In this document: piece by piece, positions 1 to 7,337 of the stretch
Numbering within the stretch: the first letter of the stretch is position 1
Layout: every line of letters starts with the position of its first letter
Origin: DATDEW01 sp046590205
GTDB lineage: Bacteria > Bacteroidota > Ignavibacteria > Palsa-1295
Assembly (NCBI GenBank): GCA_046590205.1
Contig: JBKJTT010000070.1
Location: 1-32,241, forward strand
DNA length: 32,241 bases
Reading direction: 5' to 3'
Notes under the pieces: generated by a model
What the model saw: only the letters and a program-made list of their open reading frames with translations
Told to the model about the DNA's origin: nothing
Databases searched by the model: none
Translations under genes and position numbers: made by a program

Positions 1-2
1 AG

Positions 3-1478
3 CATGGTGAGGTCTATGTGACCGATGACGGAGCAGAGACCGACCTCGATCTGGGGCATTACGAGCGTTTCCTTGACGTGAACATGACCCGCGACAATAA
101 CACGACGACGGGACAGGTCTATAACGAGGTTATCCAACGTGAGCGCCGCGGCGACTATCTGGGCGCAACGGTGCAGGTTGTGCCTCATATCACCGATGAG
201 ATACGCAAACGCATGATGCGCATCGCTGATACGGGCAAGTTTGACGTAGTTATTACCGAGATCGGCGGCACGGTCGGCGACATTGAGTCGCTGCCGTTCT
301 TGGAAGCAATGCGCCAACTGATGATAAAGGTCGGCAAGCAGCATTGCCTCTCGATGCACTTGACACTTGTGCCTTATATTGCAGCCGCAGGTGAAATAAA
401 GACCAAGCCCACGCAGCACTCTGTCAAGACGCTTCTTGAGATTGGGATTCAGCCCGATGTGCTTGTCTGTCGCACCGAGGTTCATATTAATAAGGCGATA
501 CGCGAGAAGATAGGTCTCTTCTGTAATGTTGACCCAAGAGCTGTCGTCGAGGCACGAGATGCGGATACTATTTACGAAGTACCACTCACTTTTGCCGAAG
601 AAAAAGTTGATCAGATAGTTTTAGAAAAACTCGGTCTCAAAGCAGGCGGCAGACTTGACCTTGCGAAGTGGCGTTCATTCGTCAAGCGCGTAAAGAATCC
701 GCAGAAGAGAGTCCGCATCGGCATCGTCGGAAAGTACGTGCAGCTTGCAGATGCGTATAAATCAATCAGCGAAGCATTCATTCATGCAGGTGCAGAAAAT
801 AACGCGAAGGTAGAAGTCGTCTGGATAAATGCCGAAGAGATAGAAAAGAAACGCGACATCTCATCAGAGTTTAAAGGCATTGATGGCATCCTCGTCGCGC
901 CGGGCTTTGGTAATCGCGGCGTTGAAGGTAAGATCAAAGCGATCGAGTATGTCCGCAAGCGCAAGATACCGTTCTTTGGTATCTGTCTTGGTTTGCAGTG
1001 TGCTGTCATTGAGTATTCACGGAATGTCTGCGGGTTAAAGAAGGCGAGCTCATCGGAGTTCATCGAGACAGAGCAGAATGTTATTGACATGATGCTTGAC
1101 CAAAAGAAGCTGCTCACAAAAGGCGGGACGATGCGCCTAGGAAGCTACCCATGTATCTTGAAGAAAGGTACACTTGCTTACAAGACCTACAAAGACCAGA
1201 TCATCAACGAGCGTCACCGTCACCGCTACGAGGTGAACAACGTGTTCCGCGATACGCTTGAAAAGAATGGACTCATCTTTGGCGGCTTGTCGCCTGACGG
1301 CAAACTTGTCGAGATGATCGAGCTTCCGCAAAGCGTACATCCGTTCTTTATCGCGGGGCAGTTCCATCCGGAGCTAAAGAGCCGCGCGACGAAGGCACAT
1401 CCGCTTTTCAGAGAATTTGTGAAAGCAAGTTTAGCACATAAAGAAATTTCAGACGCAAAAATAAAAAAGAAAAAGTAA
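3..1478 (+). CDS. pyrG: CTP synthase (glutamine-hydrolysing), 5' truncated by window edge
   Basis: Converts UTP to CTP using ATP and glutamine-derived ammonia, in the cytoplasm. The frame is open from the first bases; the GTG at 18 is internal, because the residues before it (HGEVYV) continue the conserved synthetase motif into TDDGAETDLDLGHYERF. About 55-60 N-terminal residues, including the P-loop, lie outside the window. The C-terminal class I glutaminase domain is complete: nucleophile Cys in FFGICLGLQ (codon 984-986) and the His/Glu pair in GQFHPE (about 1356-1373). The Lys-rich tail (KIKKKK) is not part of the catalytic fold. The stop is three bases from the next start, so the two genes are probably co-transcribed. 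Identification is secure. Confidence 0.97.
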   Translation, partial: HGEVYVTDDGAETDLDLGHYERFLDVNMTRDNNTTTGQVYNEVIQRERRGDYLGATVQVVPHITDEIRKRMMRIADTGKFDVVITEIGGTVGDIESLPFLEAMRQLMIKVGKQHCLSMHLTLVPYIAAAGEIKTKPTQHSVKTLLEIGIQPDVLVCRTEVHINKAIREKIGLFCNVDPRAVVEARDADTIYEVPLTFAEEKVDQIVLEKLGLKAGGRLDLAKWRSFVKRVKNPQKRVRIGIVGKYVQLADAYKSISEAFIHAGAENNAKVEVVWINAEEIEKKRDISSEFKGIDGILVAPGFGNRGVEGKIKAIEYVRKRKIPFFGICLGLQCAVIEYSRNVCGLKKASSSEFIETEQNVIDMMLDQKKLLTKGGTMRLGSYPCILKKGTLAYKTYKDQIINERHRHRYEVNNVFRDTLEKNGLIFGGLSPDGKLVEMIELPQSVHPFFIAGQFHPELKSRATKAHPLFREFVKASLAHKEISDAKIKKKK

Positions 1479-1481
1479 TAA

Positions 1482-2303
1482 ATGAAACGCTCGTTAGATC
1501 ATATTATAACGAGCGATGTATTGCCCCCCGTCACTCGAAAAGAAGCTGAAGAACTTCGCGCATTAGTACGCGAAGCATCCCTGCGACGCGAAAGCAAAAC
1601 CTTCGTTATTGAAGGCACGCACCTTATCGAACGTGCGCTTGAGACTGCCCCCAAAAGGATCGTGAAGATACTTCATACCGCTGCATTTGCAGATGCTAAT
1701 GCCGCCCTATTGGCAAGTATAAAGAAGAAAAAGATACCAACCCAGCAACTTACAAGTGTCTTTGCCGAAAAGATTTCTGATACAAAATCACCACAAGGCA
1801 TCTTCGCAACTGTAACTTTTGACGAGTTCGGGAGTTTATATAATAGAGATATCATCATCGCTCTTGACCACGTGAGCGACCCGGGTAATCTGGGGACCAT
1901 ACTACGCACGGCTGCTTGGTTCGCCGTTGAGGAAGTCCTCCTCTCCGCAGGATGCGCCGATAGTTATTCACCAAAAGTGTTGCGCTCAACGCAAGGGGAG
2001 ATCTTTAGTGTAAAGATCGCCGTGAGCGAGAACTTGCCTAAAGCCTTAGAAGTGGGCAAGAAAAAAGGGTATAGAATTTTGGCTACAACCCTTTCGTCTT
2101 TCGCGGGTTCTATCTATAAGGAGAAGTTTGAGAGTAAGTGTATCGTCGTCTTCGGAAGCGAAGCGCATGGCATAAGCCGCGAAGTACTTGATGTGGTCGA
2201 TAGAGAGATCATCATCCCAAGCGGCGGAGTAGGCGAATCGCTGAACGTTGCAGTATCAGCAGGAGTCGTGCTTTCAGAGCTTCGGCGGCAACGACGGACG
2301 TAA
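1482..2303 (+). CDS. TrmH/SpoU-family RNA 2'-O-ribose methyltransferase
   Basis: 273-residue SPOUT methyltransferase expected to methylate a ribose 2'-OH in rRNA or tRNA using S-adenosylmethionine. The three family motifs are visible: motif 1 around residues 128-144 (ALDHVSDPGNLGTILRTA), motif 2 around 222-231 (VVFGSEAHGI) and motif 3 around 245-262 (PSGGVGESLNVAVSAG), which form the knotted cofactor site. The N-terminal 120 residues resemble the substrate-binding domain of RlmB/TsnR-like members (FVIEGTHLIERAL). The start is 3 nt after the pyrG stop, which indicates an operon. Which nucleotide it modifies cannot be read from sequence, so no gene symbol is given. Confidence 0.93.
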   Translation: MKRSLDHIITSDVLPPVTRKEAEELRALVREASLRRESKTFVIEGTHLIERALETAPKRIVKILHTAAFADANAALLASIKKKKIPTQQLTSVFAEKISDTKSPQGIFATVTFDEFGSLYNRDIIIALDHVSDPGNLGTILRTAAWFAVEEVLLSAGCADSYSPKVLRSTQGEIFSVKIAVSENLPKALEVGKKKGYRILATTLSSFAGSIYKEKFESKCIVVFGSEAHGISREVLDVVDREIIIPSGGVGESLNVAVSAGVVLSELRRQRRT

Positions 2304-2374
2304 TGGCAAGATTAATTCGCATTCATGTTATTAACATTTTTGCGTTTTGTGTGTCATTAGAGTAGAAATAGTTT

Positions 2375-2382
2375 TAATTTTG
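2375..2382 (+). promoter_or_regulatory. possible -7 element upstream of the TPR gene
   Basis: TAATTTTG matches the Bacteroidota -7 consensus TAnnTTTG in the 220-bp gap after the methyltransferase gene. A TTTG lies at 2346-2349, but the spacing of 25 nt is longer than the usual 19 or so, so the -33 half is doubtful. If real, the TPR gene has a leader of about 135 nt. Confidence 0.3.
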
Positions 2383-2523
2383 CCTGTCACCAATCTCTTC
2401 ATTCTGGATTTACGTACGAATGGAGAAGTAACTTTGGCTCTTGATGAACGTTTTATCATTAAGGGAAGTGAAACAGGTGAATTTGAATACACGTATTCAA
2501 TAGTACAGAAGGGGAACAAAGTC

Positions 2524-3027
2524 ATGAAAACCTCGCAAGAGCATACCACACATACGCCGCAAGAGCGGGCACAGGAATTTCTGCAGAAGGCATACCGTCT
2601 GCAGATGTCCGGACACCTCCAGGAAGCGATAGAGAACTACAAAGCATCTATCGAGATCATGCCGACTGCCGAAGCACATACGTTTCTTGGCTGGGCATAT
2701 AGTTTTCTTGGCGACTACGAACAAGCCATAGATGAGTGCAAGACAGCGATCTCGATTGACCCCGAGTTCGGTAATCCGTACAACGACATCGGCGCCTACC
2801 TTATTCAGCGCGGCGATACCGATGAAGCGATACCGTACCTTGAGCTTGCGATGAAGGCACAGCGTTATGCAACGCCGCACTTTCCGCATTACAATCTTGG
2901 TCGTATCCTTGAGCGTCGTGGCGATTGGTTCGAAGCACTCGAAGAGTATCAAGGGGCACTTGAACTTGAGCCGAACTATACGCTTGCAAAAGATGCTTAC
3001 TACCGCCTGATGGCATTAATGAACTAA
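2524..3027 (+). CDS. tetratricopeptide repeat (TPR) protein
   Basis: 167-residue soluble protein made almost wholly of TPR-type helical pairs at roughly residues 16-47, 50-81, 84-115 and 121-152. Each carries the usual pattern (for example LGWAYSFLGDYEQAIDECKTAISIDP and ALELEPNYTLA-type ends, with Pro closing each repeat). TPR arrays mediate protein-protein contacts; the partner is unknown. No signal peptide or membrane segment is seen. The frame is open back to a GTG at 2347, but the ATG at 2524 is preferred: it has a purine-rich AGAAGGGG about 9 nt upstream, and the residues before it look non-coding. The Rieske gene starts 13 nt downstream, so the two may be co-transcribed. Confidence 0.85.
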   Translation: MKTSQEHTTHTPQERAQEFLQKAYRLQMSGHLQEAIENYKASIEIMPTAEAHTFLGWAYSFLGDYEQAIDECKTAISIDPEFGNPYNDIGAYLIQRGDTDEAIPYLELAMKAQRYATPHFPHYNLGRILERRGDWFEALEEYQGALELEPNYTLAKDAYYRLMALMN

Positions 3028-3040
3028 CTCATACCCAAAC

Positions 3041-3535
3041 ATGGATAGAAGAGAGTTTTTAGAGAAAGCCGGACTTGCAGGATTTGCAGTCATTGCAGGT
3101 TCGAGCGTTCTCGGTAGCTTAACGATACCCACGGCAAAAGCATCTTCCCGCATTGCCGCCGGTGGCATCCGTGAAATACCCTTGCGCCTGGAAGATACCC
3201 CCGAACTCAAAGAGATCGGCGGTATGTATAACCTTGAGATAGAAGATATTGATAAAAACTTGCTCGTTGGTCGTATCGGCGAGGATGAATTCATTGCAGT
3301 TGATATTAAGTGCACCCATAAAGGATGCAAAGTATCGCTCAAGATGCATGAAGACCCGGAAAAACCGAAAGACGATGAGAAGCCGTTCTTAGGTTGCCCA
3401 TGTCATGGAAGTACCTATGATCTAAACGGTGCGGTAACAGGTGGTCCTTCAAAGAAACCGCTTATGAAGTACGAAACAAGCTTCAAAGACGGAGAATTGA
3501 TCGTCAAAATTCCGTTGGAAGAAGAAGTAAAATAA
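3041..3535 (+). CDS. Rieske [2Fe-2S] protein with Tat-like signal
   Basis: 164-residue exported iron-sulfur protein. The N-terminus has a twin-arginine-type motif (DRREFLEKAG) followed by a hydrophobic stretch, residues about 12-30, so it is probably exported folded and kept as a membrane anchor. Box I is CTHKGC (Cys91, His93) and box II is CPCHGS (Cys119, His122), which bind the cluster. Cys96 and Cys121 are also present; in bc1/b6f Rieske proteins this pair forms a disulfide that goes with a high redox potential. A 15-residue charged insertion (about 103-116, EDPEKPKDDEKP) separates the boxes. No cytochrome b gene is adjacent, so assignment to a quinol:cytochrome c oxidoreductase is an inference; an arsenite-oxidase-type small subunit is an alternative. 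Confidence 0.9.
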   Translation: MDRREFLEKAGLAGFAVIAGSSVLGSLTIPTAKASSRIAAGGIREIPLRLEDTPELKEIGGMYNLEIEDIDKNLLVGRIGEDEFIAVDIKCTHKGCKVSLKMHEDPEKPKDDEKPFLGCPCHGSTYDLNGAVTGGPSKKPLMKYETSFKDGELIVKIPLEEEVK

Positions 3536-3562
3536 CCCGTAGATTTTACGAAGTTAGCGTAT

Positions 3563-3593
3563 AAAAATCCGTACCAAATGGTGCGGATTTTTT
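3563..3593 (+). terminator. rho-independent terminator after the Rieske gene
   Basis: A 13-bp stem with one G-U wobble (AAAAATCCGTACC, loop AAAT, GGTGCGGATTTTT) is followed by a T-run. It sits 28 nt after the Rieske stop and ends only 7 nt before the dnaG start, so dnaG must have its own promoter or depend on read-through. Confidence 0.8.
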
Positions 3594-3599
3594 GTTTCT

Positions 3600-5468
3600 A
3601 TGGGCCCAATGCGAACTTCCGACGATATAGTTGAACGGGTACGGGACGCGACGAACATCGTTGATGTCGTCAGCGAACACGTCCAGCTGCGCAAACGCGG
3701 ACGTAACTACCTCGGACTCTGCCCGTTCCATAACGAGAAAACTCCGTCCTTCAACGTCCTCGAAGATAAAGGCATCTTCAAATGTTTCGGCTGCGGTGAA
3801 GCAGGGGATGTGTACTCCTTTGTGATGAAGCTCGAAGGACTTACATTTGTTGAGACACTCGAGAAACTTGCCAAAGCTGCAAACATAGAGTACGAGCGCA
3901 ATACGCAAGGCATGAAAGAAGCGGCTGATAAAAATGAGCCGATACTTAATGCCTGCCGAGAGTTCGCCGCGTATTGCTACCGCACACTCCGCTCTGATGC
4001 GGGTATAGTACCGCTGAAATATCTTACCGATAGAGGGTTCGGCGAAGAGATACTCAAGAAGTTTGGCGTTGGCTATGCTCCTGATAAAGGATTTATCTCC
4101 ACGCTCGCAGATAATATGACTCCGTATCTTGGTGCAGGTATTATCTCGAAGAGTGATAACGGCGATCACTACGAACGCTTCCGTGACCGCATCATCTTCC
4201 CGATCTTTAATCCGACTGGACGCATCATCGCTTTCGGCGGAAGAATACTTCCATCACATCCGCAAGCCCAAACACTTGCTAAGTATGTGAACTCACCGGA
4301 GACGTCGCTCTATCATAAGTCGAATGTTCTTTACGGACTTTTCCAAGCAAAGGACGCTATACGCAAAGCGGACTACGCACTTCTTGTCGAAGGATATGCA
4401 GATGTGATTGCACTTCACCAAGCAGGATTCGAGACAGCGATCGCCGCATCCGGCACATCACTGACAACAGACCAGTTGAACTTGCTTCGCCGCTATACTC
4501 GCAATATCGTGCTTCTCTTTGATGCAGACCTTGCTGGCAAGAACGCCGCGTTACGTGGTATTGAACTTGCACTTCAGGCTGGGTTTGATGTTGGGTCAAT
4601 CGTTTTGCCGCAAGGGGAAGATCCAGATTCTTTTGTTCAGAAAGAAGGCAAAGAAGGATTTGAACGCCAGCTTATCAACCGAACATCGTTCATTGAGACA
4701 AAAGCACAGATTCTTGCCGAGCAGGGCGGCTTCACGTCGCCAGAGAGTTCGGCTCGTTCTATCCGCTCAATCGTCGAGACGATTGCAAAGATACCGGATG
4801 CGATAAAGCAGGAGTTCTTCATCCACCGGATTGCAGAGAAGTATCGACTTTCGCAGACGATGCTTCTTTCTGAAATGCAGAAGCAGACAGGAAAACAAAA
4901 GAGAGAGTACGTTAAGAAAGAGATAGAGCGCGACGAGAGAATTCGCAGCAATCCAAACTATGATGCACCGCCGGTTGAAGTAAACGCTCCGCCGACACGC
5001 TCCGAGCTTATCATGCTTCGCGCATTCCTTGATGATACGGCAACTGCATATAAAGCAGTCATTGATGCAGACTTCGACATGAATCTCATTGAGAACTTCT
5101 ATGTCTCATCAGTGATAAGCCATTGCATACAAAAGTATGAAGATCATGGGCAGAATGAATCAGCAGGTGCTATCATCGAAGCATACCGTGATGATAAGAA
5201 TATTACTGACCTTGTAACGACGGTGCTGACAAATAAAAATAGGTTAAGCACGGAGTGGGAGAAGTATTCTGATGATACCGAGGAACGTGTATCGGTAACA
5301 GTTCGTCATGCAACAGCAATGATCACCGCGGACGTATATACAAAGAAAAGGGAAGAACTGACAACACTGTTAGCTTCATCGAATGGTGATTATGAAACGA
5401 TACTTCAAGAGATTGCTGAACTCTCACGGAAGATAGCAGCTTTGAGAGCTTTGACTTCAAGAGGATGA
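3600..5468 (+). CDS. dnaG: DNA primase
   Basis: 622-residue replicative primase that makes RNA primers at the fork with the DnaB helicase. The N-terminal CHC2 zinc-binding domain uses Cys41, His44, Cys62 and Cys65 (CPFHNEKTPSF, then FKCFGCGEAGDV). The catalytic core includes the RNA-polymerase-like segment with FGGR (about residues 213-216) and the TOPRIM acidic motifs LLVEGYADV (about 261-269) and VLLFDADLAG (about 304-313). The C-terminal third is the variable helicase-interaction region. A second in-frame ATG at 3609 is an equally plausible start; neither has a clear Shine-Dalgarno, as the upstream sequence is the terminator of the previous gene. The stop abuts the stop of the convergent gene. 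Confidence 0.96.
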   Translation: MGPMRTSDDIVERVRDATNIVDVVSEHVQLRKRGRNYLGLCPFHNEKTPSFNVLEDKGIFKCFGCGEAGDVYSFVMKLEGLTFVETLEKLAKAANIEYERNTQGMKEAADKNEPILNACREFAAYCYRTLRSDAGIVPLKYLTDRGFGEEILKKFGVGYAPDKGFISTLADNMTPYLGAGIISKSDNGDHYERFRDRIIFPIFNPTGRIIAFGGRILPSHPQAQTLAKYVNSPETSLYHKSNVLYGLFQAKDAIRKADYALLVEGYADVIALHQAGFETAIAASGTSLTTDQLNLLRRYTRNIVLLFDADLAGKNAALRGIELALQAGFDVGSIVLPQGEDPDSFVQKEGKEGFERQLINRTSFIETKAQILAEQGGFTSPESSARSIRSIVETIAKIPDAIKQEFFIHRIAEKYRLSQTMLLSEMQKQTGKQKREYVKKEIERDERIRSNPNYDAPPVEVNAPPTRSELIMLRAFLDDTATAYKAVIDADFDMNLIENFYVSSVISHCIQKYEDHGQNESAGAIIEAYRDDKNITDLVTTVLTNKNRLSTEWEKYSDDTEERVSVTVRHATAMITADVYTKKREELTTLLASSNGDYETILQEIAELSRKIAALRALTSRG

Positions 5469-5768
5469 TCAGGAAAACGGGTTACGCTTCTCCTTAATAT
5501 ACTCCTTCAATATCCCGAACGTCCCGAGTTTGCTATCAGGATGCTTTTTCATGTAGGATGCTTTGATAACGAAGATGGATACAGAGCTGACAAGTATAGC
5601 AGGGAGGAAGACCATTGCATAGATACTATCTTGAAAACCTTCGGCAAGGCGTGGACCTTGATTTGCCGCTGATTCTTTGCACATCGGACATGCCTGTGCG
5701 AATACCTGCTCTGCCCAGATGAGGGCAGAGAGAGCGAATGCTACAGATGAATAAAACAATTTTTTCAT
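5469..5768 (-). CDS. small exported/membrane protein with CPMC motif
   Basis: 99 residues: a signal peptide (about 1-25, ending near VFAQA), a CPMC motif right after it (residues about 28-31), and one transmembrane helix (about 50-70, MVFLPAILVSSVSIFVIKA) followed by a basic tail. The pair of cysteines on the outer face could bind copper or heme or serve in thiol exchange; this is inference. It is the last gene of the minus-strand oxidase-accessory cluster, 18 nt after the DUF983 gene, and its stop touches the dnaG stop. I do not recognise a named family. Context suggests a role in cytochrome oxidase assembly. Confidence 0.7.
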   Translation of the reverse strand: MKKLFYSSVAFALSALIWAEQVFAQACPMCKESAANQGPRLAEGFQDSIYAMVFLPAILVSSVSIFVIKASYMKKHPDSKLGTFGILKEYIKEKRNPFS

Positions 5769-5786
5769 ACTAATTGTAAAACGAAG

Positions 5787-6200
5787 TTAATCACGATAAA
5801 GTCCCCCCATGAGTGAGAGCACGCCAGCCCACATTCCCTTCGAGCGGGGATAGAACCAGACAGGAAAAAAGAAGCTGAATGGCACCCAAATAAGAAGCTG
5901 TGTAAGGACAGCAAGATCGTAGTAATGATCGAGAAGGAAATATCCTGAAATAAAGATGATTTCCGTTGCGAAGACATTGATATACATTGCCACGATATAT
6001 TCGCCCGTCTCGCGGACGAACTTCACACTGCAGTTCGGGCAATAATCTACCATTGTCCAATACTTTTTTCCTTTGCCGAATATATTCGCTTCCTTGCAGA
6101 CAGGGCATTTCTTGCGAAAGCCAAAGATGACAGGAAGGATCAGATCCTTTAGTGTAAGTGTCCCTTTTCGTGCACGCTTTGATGAGTCGGAGTTACTCAT
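5787..6200 (-). CDS. DUF983 family membrane protein
   Basis: 137 residues with two CxxC pairs near the N-terminus (Cys32/Cys35 in CPVC and Cys54/Cys57 in CPNC) forming a zinc-ribbon-like unit. Two hydrophobic helices follow (about 68-88 and 96-118), and the protein ends near GGLYRD. This is the DUF983 layout. DUF983 genes often sit beside cytochrome c oxidase genes, and here the gene lies in an operon with SCO and DUF420 genes. The start overlaps the DUF420 stop by 4 nt (ATGA), implying translational coupling. A role in oxidase assembly is inferred from context; the molecular function is not established from the sequence. Confidence 0.88.
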   Translation of the reverse strand: MSNSDSSKRARKGTLTLKDLILPVIFGFRKKCPVCKEANIFGKGKKYWTMVDYCPNCSVKFVRETGEYIVAMYINVFATEIIFISGYFLLDHYYDLAVLTQLLIWVPFSFFFPVWFYPRSKGMWAGVLSLMGGLYRD

Positions 6201-6631
6201 TGCGGAAGTTGCTGTGGGAATATCCTATAAAGAAGCAAATAGATAATGACACCTGTCACGGAAACATAAAGCCAAATAGGGTAGGTATACTTTGCTATTC
6301 TTTTATGTCTTGCATCGTCGCGCTTAAGTCCTCTGCGAAGTGTGATGACTGCAAGGATAGGCACAACTGCCGCAAGAATAACATGTGTTATAAGTATCAC
6401 AAGATAGATAGGGCGAAACCACTCGGGGTCGCGGAAGGGGACGCTCAAGACATTATAGTGATAGATGAGATAGCAAATAAGAAAGACAACAGACGTCGAG
6501 AACGACGCAATCATCAGCTTCTTATGCTTTTCTATATTGCGGGTACGTATCGCACTTCTGCCGAGGATAAGAAGTATAGTTGCCGTTAGGTTCAAACATG
6601 CGTTGACAAGAGGGAGGTCATAGACGGTCAT
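6197..6631 (-). CDS. DUF420 (CtaM/YozB-like) membrane protein, oxidase assembly factor candidate
   Basis: 144 residues with four predicted transmembrane helices and the conserved His-bearing segments of DUF420 (HKKLMIASF in the first loop, YHYNVL in helix 2, THVILA in helix 3, HKRIAKYTYPIWLYVS near helix 4). In Firmicutes a DUF420 protein (CtaM) is needed for a functional aa3-type heme-copper oxidase, which fits the neighbours here. The gene overlaps both the SCO gene (4 nt) and the DUF983 gene (4 nt). Spaced membrane histidines hint at heme or metal contact; that is inference. Confidence 0.88.
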   Translation of the reverse strand: MTVYDLPLVNACLNLTATILLILGRSAIRTRNIEKHKKLMIASFSTSVVFLICYLIYHYNVLSVPFRDPEWFRPIYLVILITHVILAAVVPILAVITLRRGLKRDDARHKRIAKYTYPIWLYVSVTGVIIYLLLYRIFPQQLPQ

Positions 6632-7284
6632 TGCGCTTTCTCCGCTGCTTTCTTTTCTTCACGCATGAGGTCGCCGATGTCTGTCAAAAGTTTTCCTTTT
6701 GATTCTGGCTCTGTGCCTGTATAAAAAGCTCTAATTCTTCCTTGCTTATCAACAAGCGCGAAGCGTTCGCTATGGACAATAGGGTTTTGAATATCATCGC
6801 TTACCGAATCAACCGACATCTTAAATCCGTCCTTTGCGACTGTATAAATTGTTGATACTTTTCCGGTCAGGAAGTGCCAGTTGGTAAGATCAGCATTGTA
6901 TTTCTTCGCATAATCAGCGAGTACTTCCGGCGAATCATTATTCGGGTCAACGCTGATGCTGACAAGATGTACATCCTTTGTTTTCTTCAGCGATTTCTGT
7001 AAGTTCGCCATCTCAACCGTCAGCATCGGGCACGTCCCGGCGCAAGTGGTGAAGATAAGGTCAACGACATAAATCTTTCCTTTAAGGTCGCTTGTCCCGA
7101 AGGGTTTTCCGCTTTGGTCGGTGAGGGTGAACTCCGGCACAGCCCCGAGAACGGGGATGACACGCGAGGGTTCGGTTATCTCCTGTGATCGGAGCCAATC
7201 ATTGAGGGCATAAATGCCGACACCGAGCAGCACCACCACAAGCCCCGCCCAAAGTAAACGCTGCGAATTATTCTTTTCTGCCAT
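6628..7284 (-). CDS. SCO1/SenC family copper chaperone
   Basis: 218-residue membrane-anchored thioredoxin-fold protein that delivers copper to, or reduces, the CuA site of cytochrome c oxidase subunit II. The N-terminal anchor is about residues 10-28. The copper-binding CxxxC is Cys81/Cys85 (TTCAGTCPML), and the third ligand is His171 (NPIVHSERFAL). The ATG at 7284 is chosen; the longer frame begins with TTG at 7299 and adds only five residues. It is the first gene of the overlapping four-gene accessory operon, and the CuA-containing subunit it would serve is encoded at 16343. Confidence 0.93.
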   Translation of the reverse strand: MAEKNNSQRLLWAGLVVVLLGVGIYALNDWLRSQEITEPSRVIPVLGAVPEFTLTDQSGKPFGTSDLKGKIYVVDLIFTTCAGTCPMLTVEMANLQKSLKKTKDVHLVSISVDPNNDSPEVLADYAKKYNADLTNWHFLTGKVSTIYTVAKDGFKMSVDSVSDDIQNPIVHSERFALVDKQGRIRAFYTGTEPESKGKLLTDIGDLMREEKKAAEKAQ

Positions 7285-7337
7285 AGCCGATATAAACAAC
7301 GCTCACGGCATTGTGGTTGAGTCGGATATGATAAATG

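Noticed and set aside
2347..2523. In-frame upstream extension of the TPR protein from a GTG at 2347
   Set aside because: It adds 59 residues without TPR character, overlaps the possible -7 element, and the ATG at 2524 has a better ribosome-binding site.
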